This document shows positions 8,268-19,107 of a stretch of 64,000 nucleotides of DNA, piece by piece (the first letter of the stretch is position 1; the number at the start of each line of letters is the position of its first letter). The translations under genes and the position numbers were made by a program. Source of the stretch: Spirosoma fluviale (GTDB lineage Bacteria > Bacteroidota > Bacteroidia > Cytophagales > Spirosomataceae); NCBI GenBank assembly GCA_945901025.1, contig CAMDJW010000015.1, positions 1-64,000 on the forward strand, in the 5' to 3' direction. The notes beneath the pieces were generated by a model that was given only the letters and a program-made list of their open reading frames with translations, had not been told where the DNA came from and ran no database searches.

Positions 8268-11054
8268 ATGGCAGAAGAAAAGACAATGCGGTTAAGCCTT
8301 GTAGCAAAACAAATAAACGTGGGAACGTCTACGATCCTTCAGTTTCTTTCTGCTAAGGGCCATAAAGTCGACAACAATCCGAATGCGAAATTAAATTTCG
8401 AGCAATTGACTTTATTGGCCAATGAATTTGGCGCTAACCAACTTTTGGAAACTCAAGAGGTAGTAAAGCCTGTGGAGGTAGTGGCCGAAATTCCGGTAGC
8501 AGAACCGATCATTGAGAAGGTTCCTGAGCCTATTGTAGAGGAGAAAAAGCCTGAACCGGCGCCTGCTGCTGTTGTGGAGGAACCCGTTGTGGAAATTCCC
8601 GTTATTGAGGTTCCTAAGGCAGAGGCTCCTGTGGTGGAGGAATCGAAAGAGGAACAGAAGCCAATAGGTTTAAAGGTTTTAGGTAAAATAGAATTAGATA
8701 AAAAGGGACATCAGGTGGCTCCTAAGCCAGCACCTAAGCCAGTGGCTGAGGTGAAGAAATCTGAGCCAATCCCGGTTGATAATGCTGAGGAAGCAATTGT
8801 CGATAAAGTGGTTGAGGAGCCTGTGAAGGACGTTGCCCCAACGATAGACCCTATTACAGCGGATCCAGAAATAATCGATATTCAATTAATTGAAGCTAGA
8901 GGAGAGACTTTACGAGGTCTAACCGTTTTAGGTAAAATTGAATTGCCAGTTGAAAATGATCGTTCAGGCGGTGGGCATAAGCACAAGCGTAAGCGAATTA
9001 TTAAGGAGGAGAAAAAACCATTAGCTAATGATAACGGAAATCGTCCTGCACCTGCTGGTGGAAACACTCAGAACAAGGGAAAAGATTTTGGTAAAAAACT
9101 AGCAGTAGCTGCTCCGGGAGCTAAGCCTCTTTCAAAAGAGGAGCTGTCTGACAAAGATATTCAGGAGCAAATTAAGGCTACGATGGCACGTCTACAAGGC
9201 GCGTCGGCGAAGCAAAGTTTTGGTGCTGAGAAAAGAAAAGAGAAGCGTAAAGGACGTGCAGAGGCAGAGGAGGCACGTTTGATGGCTGAGGATGAAGAAG
9301 CAAAAGTTTTAAAAGTAACTGAATTTATTTCGGCAAGTGACTTGGCTTCATTGATGGATGTATCTGTTAATGAGGTGATTTCGACGTGTATGAGTTTGGG
9401 GATGTTTGTGTCGATCAACCAGCGTTTGGATGCGGAGGCTATTACGGTCATTGCGGATGAATTTGGTTTTGAGGTAAGTTTTGTGTCTGCGGAAGAAGAG
9501 ATTGATGCGGTTGAAGTTGAAGATTTACCAGAAGATTTATTGCCACGGGCGCCGATTGTCACCATCATGGGACACGTTGACCACGGTAAGACATCTTTGT
9601 TGGATTACATCAGAAGAGCGAAAGTAGCGGCTGGAGAGGCTGGAGGGATCACCCAACATATTGGTGCGTACTCTGTGGAGACTGATTCAGGTAAAAAAGT
9701 GACGTTTTTAGATACACCAGGTCACGAGGCTTTTACAGCTATGCGTGCACGTGGGGCTAAGGTCACTGATATTGTGATCATTGTAATTGCAGCGGATGAT
9801 TCGGTCATGCCACAAACGAAGGAGGCAATTAATCATGCGATGGTGGCTGGAGTTCCAATCATTTTTGCTTTTTCTAAAGTGGATAAGGATGGGGCTAATA
9901 CGGACAAGGTGCGTGAAGAGTTGGCGGCCATGAATATGTTGGTGGAAGACTGGGGTGGAAAATACCAAAGTCAAGAAATTTCATCTAAATCTGGTTTAGG
10001 TATTAATGATTTATTGGAAAAAGTATTGTTAGAAGCTGAATTGCTTGAATTAACGGCTAACCCAAATAAAAAGGGAGTTGGCACGGTGATTGAGGCAGAA
10101 TTAGATAAGGGTCGCGGGTATGTGACTACTTTGTTGATTCAGGCGGGTACATTGAAAATAGGTGATATGATGTTGGCGGGCGATAATTATGGTCGTGTAA
10201 AAGCGATGTTTGATCATTATGGTCAAAAAATTAAGAAGGCGGGTCCTTCGACGCCAGTCCAAGTATTAGGTTTGAATGGAGCGCCACAAGCGGGAGATAA
10301 ATTATTGTGTTTAGAAAATGAGCGTGAGGCGCGTGAGATTGCCAATAAAAGAGAGCAAATTTTACGTGAGCAAACCTTGCGTACGCGTAAGCATATTACT
10401 TTAGAGGAGATCGGTCGTCGGAAGGCGATTGGTACTTTTAGAGAATTAAACGTTATTGTTAAGGGTGACGTGGATGGTTCTGTGGAGGCCTTGTCGGATT
10501 CATTGATGAAGTTGTCGACGGAGGAAGTCCAAGTGCGCATTATTCACAAAGGGGTGGGTCAGGTTTCTGAGTCTGATGTGGCGTTAGCGTCTACTTCGGA
10601 TGCCGTGATCATTGCATTCCAAGTTCGTCCTTCTCAAAATGCGAGGAAGTTAGCGGAGACAGAGCAAATTGAAATCAGGAATTATTCCATCATCTATCAG
10701 GCCATTGACGAAATCAAGGCCGCGATGGAGGGTATGTTGGCGCCAACGTTCGAAGAGGTCGTCACATCGAATATTGAAGTAAGAGATGTATTTAAAATCA
10801 CGAAAATTGGTACGGTGGCTGGATGTTATGTCCTAGACGGAACGGTTAAGCGTGCACATAAAATTAGAGTGATTCGTGATTTCGTGGTCATCCACGATGG
10901 AGAGATATCGGCCTTGAAGAGATTTAAGGATGATGTACAGGAAGTCAAATTTGGCTATGAGTGCGGTCTGTCTGTGAAGAACTTCAATGATTTAGAGGTG
11001 GGAGATAATTTAGAGTGCTACGAAATGAAGGAAGTAAAACGTACGTTGAAATAA
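8268..11054 (+). CDS. infB: Translation initiation factor IF-2
   Basis: GTPase that places initiator tRNA on the 30S subunit. The 928-residue protein has an N-terminal helix-turn region (about 1-55), a long Pro/Glu/Val-rich low-complexity stretch (about 60-300), a second IF2_N domain near 345-405, and the GTPase core with G1 GHVDHGKT at 435-442, DTPGHEAF, and SKVD. Domains II, III and the C-terminal fMet-tRNA domain follow. The motif VLGKIEL occurs twice in the extension (134-143 and 217-226 including flanks), the second before a basic patch [10 protein letters not shown] strong terminator follows at 11074. Confidence 0.97.
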   Translation: MAEEKTMRLSLVAKQINVGTSTILQFLSAKGHKVDNNPNAKLNFEQLTLLANEFGANQLLETQEVVKPVEVVAEIPVAEPIIEKVPEPIVEEKKPEPAPAAVVEEPVVEIPVIEVPKAEAPVVEESKEEQKPIGLKVLGKIELDKKGHQVAPKPAPKPVAEVKKSEPIPVDNAEEAIVDKVVEEPVKDVAPTIDPITADPEIIDIQLIEARGETLRGLTVLGKIELPVENDRSGGGHKHKRKRIIKEEKKPLANDNGNRPAPAGGNTQNKGKDFGKKLAVAAPGAKPLSKEELSDKDIQEQIKATMARLQGASAKQSFGAEKRKEKRKGRAEAEEARLMAEDEEAKVLKVTEFISASDLASLMDVSVNEVISTCMSLGMFVSINQRLDAEAITVIADEFGFEVSFVSAEEEIDAVEVEDLPEDLLPRAPIVTIMGHVDHGKTSLLDYIRRAKVAAGEAGGITQHIGAYSVETDSGKKVTFLDTPGHEAFTAMRARGAKVTDIVIIVIAADDSVMPQTKEAINHAMVAGVPIIFAFSKVDKDGANTDKVREELAAMNMLVEDWGGKYQSQEISSKSGLGINDLLEKVLLEAELLELTANPNKKGVGTVIEAELDKGRGYVTTLLIQAGTLKIGDMMLAGDNYGRVKAMFDHYGQKIKKAGPSTPVQVLGLNGAPQAGDKLLCLENEREAREIANKREQILREQTLRTRKHITLEEIGRRKAIGTFRELNVIVKGDVDGSVEALSDSLMKLSTEEVQVRIIHKGVGQVSESDVALASTSDAVIIAFQVRPSQNARKLAETEQIEIRNYSIIYQAIDEIKAAMEGMLAPTFEEVVTSNIEVRDVFKITKIGTVAGCYVLDGTVKRAHKIRVIRDFVVIHDGEISALKRFKDDVQEVKFGYECGLSVKNFNDLEVGDNLECYEMKEVKRTLK

Positions 11055-11073
11055 AGATTAACGTGATAAAAGG

Positions 11074-11106
11074 AAAAGGCCAAATCATCGATTTGGCCTT
11101 TTTTGT
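11074..11106 (+). terminator. Intrinsic terminator of the rimP-nusA-infB operon
   Basis: AAGGCCAAAT (11076-11085) and ATTTGGCCTT (11091-11100) form a perfect 10-bp stem around CATCG, followed by TTTTGTTTTTT. It is 20 bases after the infB stop. Confidence 0.92.
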
Positions 11107-11240
11107 TTTTTGGCTCATGTCAACAATGACAATCTGTTGATATAATTTATATTAAGTATCGTTTTTAAGAAAATTATGGATAGGCCAATAAACCTATGTA
11201 TGAGGCTTAAAGATTCTTCGATAAATAGGTTATATAATTC

Positions 11241-12371
11241 TTAGCTTAAAAGTTCCTTTAAGTTTACTGATTTAAAGAAGACAATGAGTAAGGACACAAA
11301 AATCCCAATGAACATAGCGCCGATAGTAATTAGGCTTCGCTTAGGTTTTGTTCTTGATAAAGGAACTCGGGCTGGTTCCAATACTTTAAATATGGGAGTT
11401 TCTTTTTGAACTCGTATTTGCGCCTCACTTAATTGAGTTGTTAGGCTTGAATACAGATTAAAAGCTAGATCTACTTCATATTGTAACTTTTTCTCTTGTG
11501 TTTTTGCCACATTTAAAAATCTATTTCGGTTTTGATCTTTGTAATTTGAAAAAGTAAATAATGCCTGATCGTAGCGTTTTCTAGCTTCATCTTGCCTAGA
11601 AGTTAAAAAAATCATTTCCTTTCTTACTTTTTCTGTTCGGTAGTTGACAATATATCGGGTCAATTGATTATGAACTAAACTAGTTAGGTTTGCAGCTATA
11701 ACTGGATTTTGGAGGGTACACGTTATAGTCAGGAACATTGTTTTTTTGTCTACCTCTACTTTAATGTAGCTTTTTAATTTATTTAAAATATGCGCTTCTT
11801 TTAAGTCGATGTTGATAAAATCTATGGGTTGTCCTGGGGATGAGGGAATATTTAAGTCTTTTAAATCGGTATCAGACAATTGTTTTTTTGCTCTTTCCTC
11901 CTCTAGTTTTTCACTGTCATATAATTTTATGGGCGCATTTGATTGATGTTCTTTAAGGTATTCTTTTAAAACTTGCCATTTTTTAATTTTTGGATTATAA
12001 ATTTTGGCATTGATTAACTCTTGAAGAAATGGAATACTTTCTACAATATTAGGATACATAGCAGGTTGAATCGCATCTGTTCCCGTTGCGCCACCAATAT
12101 TAATTCCAGCTAATCCAGCTAATGAAGATAATCCACCCAATCCACCCCCTCCACCTGATTTGCTATCAGCGGATTCAGGTACCATTTTCACAGAGGCTTC
12201 ATATTCATTATTTAAAGTCAGCGAGTATAAAGCTCCTAAAATTGCAAAAAGTAAGGCTGTTATGGCAATAACAAATTTATACTTCAATAGCGCACGCCAA
12301 ATTTCTCCAAAATTGATTGAAATTTCGTCGTCTTCAACTTGCTTCGTAATCGGATTTTCGTTCTTTGACAT
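11241..12371 (-). CDS. Wzz/GumC-like polysaccharide chain-length or co-polymerase protein
   Basis: Inner-membrane protein expected to work with an outer-membrane export channel in making or exporting a surface polysaccharide. Of 376 residues, about 30-52 form the first membrane helix (KFVIAITALLFAILGALYSL). A large periplasmic part follows, with a glycine-rich stretch GGGGGLGGLSSLAGLAG and a coiled-coil-like region near 235-320. A second helix sits near 345-365, after the PxxP-type motif RVPLSRTKPKRSL typical of Wzz. There is no C-terminal tyrosine kinase. It begins 5 bases after the wza-like gene, so the two form an operon. Confidence 0.88.
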   Translation of the reverse strand: MSKNENPITKQVEDDEISINFGEIWRALLKYKFVIAITALLFAILGALYSLTLNNEYEASVKMVPESADSKSGGGGGLGGLSSLAGLAGINIGGATGTDAIQPAMYPNIVESIPFLQELINAKIYNPKIKKWQVLKEYLKEHQSNAPIKLYDSEKLEEERAKKQLSDTDLKDLNIPSSPGQPIDFINIDLKEAHILNKLKSYIKVEVDKKTMFLTITCTLQNPVIAANLTSLVHNQLTRYIVNYRTEKVRKEMIFLTSRQDEARKRYDQALFTFSNYKDQNRNRFLNVAKTQEKKLQYEVDLAFNLYSSLTTQLSEAQIRVQKETPIFKVLEPARVPLSRTKPKRSLITIGAMFIGIFVSLLIVFFKSVNLKELLS

Positions 12372-12376
12372 GAAAT

Positions 12377-14986
12377 TTATTTGGGTAAATTATTAACTAA
12401 AGTAATGATGGCAAAAGAAACGGACACTAAACTTGATGCCAATCCTATCGCTTCTGCTGCTGTCAAGCCCTTTTTAGCATTTTTAGGAATCTCTGGAATA
12501 ACAATTTCTGCTCCTGGATTTATTTTAGGGTATTTTTTAAAAATTAGAAATCTTTTAATTTGATTAGACACTCCATTTGCATAGGTGATATAGGTAAGTT
12601 TTTTATTTGCATCTTCAGAATACCCACCTGCCTCTGCTATATAATCCCTTAGGCTAAATTCTTCTTTATAGGAAACAGCTAATGGGTTTTGAACCCCGCC
12701 CGTTAGTTTTATGGTTTGCAAAAGTCTTGGAATCGTTAATTGGTCTCCAGCCATTAATTGAAGATTTTCTTGAGATTCTGGATTTTTAAGTATTTCTTTT
12801 AAATTAACTCCAACCGTTGTAGAATCTCTAAATAGTTTAGCGCCCTCTAAATACCCTTCTACCCTTAATCCCCCAGCTCTCAGTATTATATCAGAAATTC
12901 TCTGTTTATTGTTTTGAATGGCATAGCTTCCTGGATAATTAACCATACCTAATATTTTAACTGATCTTTGTTCCTCATAATTGGGTGCTCTACGAATAGA
13001 AATTATGTCAAAAGGCTTCAATTCCATTTGAGATCCTTCATTATTAAGTTTTAGATTTCCATCAATATCAAACGTAATAATTTCAATTTTATTCGTTAAT
13101 ATATTCCCACTACCATGATTAATGATTCTTCTGGCCAATTCTAGGTTGGAAAAACTGGCAGATTCTTTAAATCCTTTAGCTAGTAAAATCAAATCACCCA
13201 CTTTCATCCCCTCTTTGAAATCAAACTCTCCAGGCTCATTAACTTCACCTAAAATATTGACAAATCTTTTCTCCCTTAGATTTAATATGGAATAAACATT
13301 TAAAACGTCTTCTCTTTGTAAATTAATGTCAGCCACTTCTCCTCTTAAAATTTTACCGAGGTCAATCGATAAGACTTCTGGATCAAAATTTTCCTTTCTT
13401 CTGGTTAAGGTAGCCCGACTCATAAACGCATCTTCCCTCAAGCCTTCTGCTTTTTTAATTAATTCTTTAATACTTGCGAGACCTGTTTCTAAGGCGTACA
13501 TGCCTGGCCTAAATACAGCGCCTTGTACCTCTACTTTATTTTCATAACGCTCGATAATGGCTCCAATGGAATATTTATCTCCATTTTGAGGTAAAAATGA
13601 GCCCACCTCTTCTTGTGTTATATTTAACAACTTTAATTCCCTCGAGGTATTTCTTCGAACATTGATCATGTAAGTATAGGCTTTCTCTGTAAAGCCGCCA
13701 GCAAATCTTAGGACATCTTTAAATGTTTCACCTTTAATGGATTCAAAAATCATGGGGCGCTTCACCTCTCCCGACATTTCAATTCGGTTTTCATAATCTG
13801 TTACCCGGATAATATCTTGATCTTGTAAGTGAATATTGTCCTTCTGATCTGCCCTTAAAAGAAAATCATATAAGTCTAACGTTCTAATAACTTTGTTTCC
13901 TCTAATGACCCGAATATTTCGATAGGAACCATTATTGCTAGGCCCACCGGCTAAATATAATGCATTAAATACAGTGGATAGCGAGGATACGGTGTACGTT
14001 CCTGGCAATTTAACCTCTCCAGTTAGAGTAACTTTAATACTTCTCACATTTCCCAAAGTAACTTGTGCAGATGATCCGCTTCCTGGTTTATTTAAACCTT
14101 GATAAAGCTGTCGTAAACGACTAATAATCCTAACAGTCGCCTCATCTACTGTTAACCCATTGATATAGATAGGTCCTAAATTTAAAATTTTAACCGTCCC
14201 TTCTGGGCTTATTTTTACTTTGAAATTATCTAATACATCTCCAAAAATATGAATGTCTAATTCATCATCAGGACCTAATTGATAACTTTTGGGAGTGGCA
14301 ATGCGCATGTCAGGCTCAAAAGTTAAATTGTCATTGTTGAATAAATCAGCGCCAAATATTTTTTTATCTAAAAACTTAGAAATCCGTAATTGTAGTTTAT
14401 TGTATTCTAAAACCAAACTATCATTATATATATCTAGCGGATAGGTTAAAAGTTTTCGCTCTTCTAAAGTCAAAGGCAATTCTTTTTCGTTTCCATTCTC
14501 ATCATATAAAAAATCTAATTTTTTGGGTAAGCCTGTAAGAGGGTCAATGATTGTATTTTTATTAAACAAGGTGTTGTTATTCGACTTTAAACTTTGATCA
14601 GTCATTTTCTTCTTACTTAAATTTTTTGATCCAGTTCTCGATTTATTGGTTGCACCTTTTGAAGGAGACAAGACGTTTTCATCATTTTGATTATTTTTGG
14701 AGTATGGATCATTATCCTCTGAAGCCGAGATACGCTCTCTCATTTTTGCAATGTCTGCTGCTGTGTATCCCTGTGCTTTGGCAGCCTTTTCAATTTGCGC
14801 TTCTGTTAGCCCACTCGACTGTGCTCTTTCTAAAAATAAAGCAATCTCATCATCCGTTAAATCATCAACATTTTTTTTTGCACCCGTGGTTTGAGCCATC
14901 GAAATGCTCGCTATTAGGGTAAAAATTAAAACAAGTGAAAGGAATATAGGACGTAAAACGCTATTCGAAAATTTCATATTATTCAT
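12377..14986 (-). CDS. Wza-like polysaccharide export protein with SLBB repeats
   Basis: Predicted outer-membrane export channel for an exopolysaccharide or capsule. Of 869 residues, the first about 30 are a signal peptide. Residues about 38-95 hold an unusual helical segment (DDEIALFLERAQSSG, then AKAQGYTAADIAKMRERI). A Poly_export domain follows near 235-310 (YQLGPDDELDIHIFG), then about six SLBB-like units, each marked by a G-x-V-x-x-P-G pattern (such as LTGEVKLPGTY, MSGEVKRPMIF, ILGEVNEPGEF, ILGMVNYPGSY). A C-terminal membrane helix lies near residues 845-865. It is the first gene of a two-gene unit with the Wzz-like gene. ATG codons at 14986 and 14977 are both possible starts. Confidence 0.9.
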   Translation of the reverse strand: MNNMKFSNSVLRPIFLSLVLIFTLIASISMAQTTGAKKNVDDLTDDEIALFLERAQSSGLTEAQIEKAAKAQGYTAADIAKMRERISASEDNDPYSKNNQNDENVLSPSKGATNKSRTGSKNLSKKKMTDQSLKSNNNTLFNKNTIIDPLTGLPKKLDFLYDENGNEKELPLTLEERKLLTYPLDIYNDSLVLEYNKLQLRISKFLDKKIFGADLFNNDNLTFEPDMRIATPKSYQLGPDDELDIHIFGDVLDNFKVKISPEGTVKILNLGPIYINGLTVDEATVRIISRLRQLYQGLNKPGSGSSAQVTLGNVRSIKVTLTGEVKLPGTYTVSSLSTVFNALYLAGGPSNNGSYRNIRVIRGNKVIRTLDLYDFLLRADQKDNIHLQDQDIIRVTDYENRIEMSGEVKRPMIFESIKGETFKDVLRFAGGFTEKAYTYMINVRRNTSRELKLLNITQEEVGSFLPQNGDKYSIGAIIERYENKVEVQGAVFRPGMYALETGLASIKELIKKAEGLREDAFMSRATLTRRKENFDPEVLSIDLGKILRGEVADINLQREDVLNVYSILNLREKRFVNILGEVNEPGEFDFKEGMKVGDLILLAKGFKESASFSNLELARRIINHGSGNILTNKIEIITFDIDGNLKLNNEGSQMELKPFDIISIRRAPNYEEQRSVKILGMVNYPGSYAIQNNKQRISDIILRAGGLRVEGYLEGAKLFRDSTTVGVNLKEILKNPESQENLQLMAGDQLTIPRLLQTIKLTGGVQNPLAVSYKEEFSLRDYIAEAGGYSEDANKKLTYITYANGVSNQIKRFLIFKKYPKINPGAEIVIPEIPKNAKKGLTAAEAIGLASSLVSVSFAIITLVNNLPK

Positions 14987-15006
14987 GAATGGGTATAAAA
15001 TACAGG

Positions 15007-15014
15007 CAAATTTA
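15007..15014 (-). promoter_or_regulatory. Possible -7 promoter element of the wza-wzz unit
   Basis: On the minus strand this reads TAAATTTG, an exact TAnnTTTG match 20 bases before the wza-like ATG. No matching TTTG -33 element is visible at the usual distance. Confidence 0.4.
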
Positions 15015-15075
15015 TTAATTTTTTTGTTCTTGTCCCTATTTCGCGGGCCAACTATTTATTCTAAGGCTACATGTT

Positions 15076-16131
15076 TTAAAATTTAGGGCAAGATAAAGTA
15101 CGCTTGATTTTTAAGAATGGTTTTTTGATAGATATGTCTAAGTCAAATAAGTAGGCAATCGATATTTCATGAGCTCCTCCTGAGGGTAATCCTAAATTGG
15201 AAATGGTCATGTCATACGAATAGCCAATGGAATAATTATCCTGCCTATATCCCAATAAAGCAACAAATGCCTCCCTTGTAGAAGCATTACGGCTATTCTT
15301 CAAAGGTATTCCCCGGTACCATGCACCAATCACTAATGGAGATAAGGTCAAATAAGCCCCCAAATCCATTTGATCAAAGGTTCCTTGATGTTTATAATGC
15401 ATCACTGGACTAATACTCTTTTCCCTATTTCGCTCACTCGCGGAATTTTGCTCATAATAGGAATCCTCAAATAAAATTTTCGTTCCTAATTGAACACTAT
15501 ATTTAGTATGTAAAATATCATTGCTACCACTTATCAAGGACTTATTTGGGGCATTTAAGTGATGCGCCGAAACCCCTAACCAAGTGTTTTTTAAATTAAA
15601 TAAAGCCCCCACCGATAAATCTACATAATTTACATTGGGTTTAAATTGGCTCAATATCGGATCCGTTGACGTACCTAAACTCCCCCCACTCACCAATGAA
15701 CTTACTTGGTCCCCAAATACCAAACTCGAATAATCAATTCCTTTACTCACAAAAGCACCCTCCATGCCAAATGAAACGGAACTTTCAGGCGCTAAAGTCA
15801 AATGATACGCATACTGAAGCCCTAATGTGGTCGTCTTTAAATTGGAAAATTGTTTGTCTGTCGTAGCGATAAACCCAAATCCACTATTGATGCTAGCCAC
15901 ACTTACATCAGCCGTTAAAGCTGAAAATTGATAATTAGCAGTCAAATTTGGCCACTGATTTCGGTGATTGAAATTAACTTTGGAAATTTGGCTAACTCCT
16001 GCAAAAGCTGGAGAAATTAATAAGGGTGCCGCGTAAAATTGTGACAAAGCAGCATCCTGTCCACGAACAACCTTAGGGCTCAAGGTAAGGGTACATAAAC
16101 ATGAAAAAATCAAAGCGATTTTTCTCATCAT
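15076..16131 (-). CDS. PorP/SprF family type IX secretion outer-membrane protein
   Basis: A 351-residue beta-barrel-like protein with a signal peptide (about 1-24, ending VVRGQDA). The start DAALSQFYAAPLLISPAFAG, followed by NHRNQWPNL, is the signature of the PorP/SprF family. These proteins help the type IX secretion system deliver or anchor substrates with type B C-terminal sorting domains. The divergent neighbour at 16218 carries such a domain, so the two are probably a secretion partner and its cargo. The rest of the secretion machinery is outside the window. Confidence 0.92.
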   Translation of the reverse strand: MMRKIALIFSCLCTLTLSPKVVRGQDAALSQFYAAPLLISPAFAGVSQISKVNFNHRNQWPNLTANYQFSALTADVSVASINSGFGFIATTDKQFSNLKTTTLGLQYAYHLTLAPESSVSFGMEGAFVSKGIDYSSLVFGDQVSSLVSGGSLGTSTDPILSQFKPNVNYVDLSVGALFNLKNTWLGVSAHHLNAPNKSLISGSNDILHTKYSVQLGTKILFEDSYYEQNSASERNREKSISPVMHYKHQGTFDQMDLGAYLTLSPLVIGAWYRGIPLKNSRNASTREAFVALLGYRQDNYSIGYSYDMTISNLGLPSGGAHEISIAYLFDLDISIKKPFLKIKRTLSCPKF

Positions 16132-16217
16132 TTTGCGCTTAGCCCCGCAATTTAACGCTTAGCTTTTCAAAAACCAATAAAATGACTTAATTTGTGTCGC
16201 TTAATCATTTTTACACC

Positions 16218-19055
16218 ATGCTGCGTAAATTTCTTTTCCTGCTCTTTTGGTTATTGATTAGTCATATTTCTTTTAGTCAAATTATCATTCGGAATAATTG
16301 CATTACTCAATGTGCCAATTGCACATTAAGTACTTCACCTGACTTGGCAACAGTGTTTGATTGGGCTGTGGACATGCCCGCGGGAACCAATTATTTTTGG
16401 GATTTTGGTGAGCCTGGGTCGCCTACCAACACATCTACGCTTCGTACGGGTTCCCATCAATATTGCACTCCCGGCGTTAAAACAGTGACTTTGACTTTGG
16501 TCAATGGAACTTCGACGACCAAGAATGTTAAGAAGTTCACGGTAGGTCAGCTTCCTTATATATATTTAGGAAAGGATGATAAAGACACCACAAAGACCAT
16601 TTGCGATGGCCAATTCGTAGAACTGAATGCATTTGGGAAGGTAGGAAAACCTAATTATCCGATTGATGTATTGTGGTATCCTAGTGGAAAAACGACGGAT
16701 ACCATTAAGGTTCGTGATTCCGGATGTTATTCAGTTCAAATTACAGACCGCGTGTCTGGCTGCACAGCCGAAGCCAAAATGCAAATTAAAATTTGTGGGG
16801 AACGTGATCCTGATAAAAACATATCGAAATTTACAAAGGCATGGGCTTTTGGAGATGGAGCATCTATTTTATTTACCGGTTCACCGGATAACCCGACTTT
16901 AGTCACCAGCAAAATTAGTGCACCTAATGGGGTAGCTAAAATGGAAGATCCAAGTATTTCAAATGGACTGATTTTTTATACAGATGGCCAAAAGGTTTTT
17001 GATAAGTCCAATAACCCCATCGATCCTACCAAAATTTTAAATGGCGATCCCACAAATTCCCAAGGCGTCACCATCATTCCTAAGTCGACGTGCAAGGGAT
17101 GCCAATCCGAATACTACGTGTTCACCCTCAGTAAAAATGCGAAAGGAGAAAATTTAATTTTTTACAGCATCGTGGACATGAAAATGAATAAAGGCAAAGG
17201 CGGAATCTCTGTTTTAAATGATACACTAAGTCCCGTTCCTACGACTTCCAGAATTTTAGCTACCGAAGGGGGGGGAGGTTTTTATTGGCTTGTCACCCAA
17301 GATGCAGATCCTTTGGCTACGTCAACGACCACCCGAATTTTTAAAGTGTCTCCTTCTGGGATTTCAGCGCCGATTGTCACTAAATCGGGAACGGTAATTT
17401 CTGCGGCCGCAGGGTTAACTGGCAATACCAAAATCTCATCGCCAAACTCGACTAAATTGGCCATAACGATTCCAGGACCGCCGACCAATAAAGTCGATAT
17501 TTATGATTACGATAAAGCGACGGGAAAATCGACTTTGTCGTTTACCCTGGATTTAGGAGTAAGTCCGCCCACTTTATATGGAGTTGAATTTTCCTCCAAT
17601 GACAGTGTGCTTTATATTTCCATGCAAGGAGATGGAGGTTCAATCCCTTCTCAAATTTTGCAATTTGATATTTCCAGTAAAAATGCGGTCAAAACATTAG
17701 CGAGTAAACAAGTAATCTATTCCGGCTCTGAAAAGGTAGGGGCACTGCAAATAGATCCAATCAATCATGCGATTATTTTTGCCGCTTTTCAGGGCAGTAA
17801 TATTCTTGGGAAAATTAATGGGTTAAATAACCTAGTGACTGCCAAAGGTGACACCAATATTATGGCTAAATTTACCCGAAATGGATTTGGTGTGGATTCA
17901 TTAGGGAAAGCGATCACTTTGCCTTCGGGGGCGACGAGCCAATTAGGATTGCCGCCTACGATTCCTTTTCCGATTACTCCCCAAAACCCTCCCTCCATCA
18001 CGCAAACGTGTGAGGGCACTACTTTTAAATTTACGGTTTCTCAAAAACTTTGTGATCCATTAAACAATGATCGGATTGATTGGAAAATTTATCAAACGAC
18101 ATTGAGCCCATTTCCAGAGCCGATAACGGGTATTTTGGTTCCGCTAGATACCAAGGAGCTTATTCATTCTTATACAGGCGCAGAACTAAAATATGATTTT
18201 GCCACATCTGACAAATATGTCATCACCGCAGCCATTACTAATAGTTGCGTGAAGGCCTATTTGATGGATGCGCAGCAATTTGATATTGTGGTTTTGAAGC
18301 CAGTTACTTTGGACTCAGAATACAATCGAATTTGTAAAACCGATGCAAAAATTAGTCTTACTAAATCTCCCGTTTCTAAGAATCTGAGTTATGTTTGGAG
18401 CAATAGGGATAAAACACCCACTGCCACGTTTAAATCACCAGGAGGAGATTTGTCGTTGGTTCTTTCTGATACTGCGACTAAATGTTCGGTAAAAGTGTCC
18501 ACCAAAGTTAATTTCTTAGAAAATAGGTATGTGATGCCCCCAAAAGACTTTTCTATTTGCATGGACAGCCCGATTCCATTTCCAATCCAATTGAATTCAA
18601 GTATGAAAGACTTAAAATTCAAATGGACAGGACCTTCGATGACATTAGCTGACACAACCAATAAAATTTTAGTCAAAATCAGCGGGAATTACCTAGTAAA
18701 AATCACCGATAAAGATAATTGTGTTCTGAATAATACGTTTCCCGTTTCTGATAAATGTGAGCCCATCATCATTGCACCTAGTATTTTTACACCCAATGGG
18801 GATGGCAAAAATGATTATTTTTCACCTTTACCTAAAGTCGCCAAACGCGTAGAAATTTTAAGTTTGCAAATTTTTAACCGTTGGGGTGAAATGATATTTT
18901 CCAAATCCGGATCCTCCGATCTTCAATGGGATGGGAAATCAAATGGGATAAGAGTACCTCAAGATTCCTATGCTTGGGTTGTTCAATATAAGGCTGTTGA
19001 TTTTCCAGAAAAAGGTATTCAGACCATTCGAGGTGCGGTCATTGTCGCTTATTAA
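16218..19055 (+). CDS. Large secreted protein with PKD-like domain and type IX type B C-terminal sorting domain
   Basis: A 945-residue exported, probably surface-bound protein. It has a signal peptide (MLRKFLFLLFWLLISHISFS), a PKD-like domain near residues 49-110 (AGTNYFWDFGEPGSP), a beta-propeller-like central part (about 200-600), further Ig-like segments, and a gliding-motility-type C-terminal domain at about 852-945. That domain starts APSIFTPNGDGKNDYF and contains LQIFNRWGEMIF, hallmarks of type B type IX sorting signals. The longer frame opens with GTG at 16194, but ATG 16218 gives a proper signal peptide. It is divergent from a PorP-like gene, its likely secretion partner. The ligand or function of the exposed part is unknown. 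Confidence 0.9.
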   Translation: MLRKFLFLLFWLLISHISFSQIIIRNNCITQCANCTLSTSPDLATVFDWAVDMPAGTNYFWDFGEPGSPTNTSTLRTGSHQYCTPGVKTVTLTLVNGTSTTKNVKKFTVGQLPYIYLGKDDKDTTKTICDGQFVELNAFGKVGKPNYPIDVLWYPSGKTTDTIKVRDSGCYSVQITDRVSGCTAEAKMQIKICGERDPDKNISKFTKAWAFGDGASILFTGSPDNPTLVTSKISAPNGVAKMEDPSISNGLIFYTDGQKVFDKSNNPIDPTKILNGDPTNSQGVTIIPKSTCKGCQSEYYVFTLSKNAKGENLIFYSIVDMKMNKGKGGISVLNDTLSPVPTTSRILATEGGGGFYWLVTQDADPLATSTTTRIFKVSPSGISAPIVTKSGTVISAAAGLTGNTKISSPNSTKLAITIPGPPTNKVDIYDYDKATGKSTLSFTLDLGVSPPTLYGVEFSSNDSVLYISMQGDGGSIPSQILQFDISSKNAVKTLASKQVIYSGSEKVGALQIDPINHAIIFAAFQGSNILGKINGLNNLVTAKGDTNIMAKFTRNGFGVDSLGKAITLPSGATSQLGLPPTIPFPITPQNPPSITQTCEGTTFKFTVSQKLCDPLNNDRIDWKIYQTTLSPFPEPITGILVPLDTKELIHSYTGAELKYDFATSDKYVITAAITNSCVKAYLMDAQQFDIVVLKPVTLDSEYNRICKTDAKISLTKSPVSKNLSYVWSNRDKTPTATFKSPGGDLSLVLSDTATKCSVKVSTKVNFLENRYVMPPKDFSICMDSPIPFPIQLNSSMKDLKFKWTGPSMTLADTTNKILVKISGNYLVKITDKDNCVLNNTFPVSDKCEPIIIAPSIFTPNGDGKNDYFSPLPKVAKRVEILSLQIFNRWGEMIFSKSGSSDLQWDGKSNGIRVPQDSYAWVVQYKAVDFPEKGIQTIRGAVIVAY

Positions 19056-19107
19056 CTAACTGACCGTATAATAAATACATGTCCTTTAAATAATTTTTCG
19101 CTCATTT

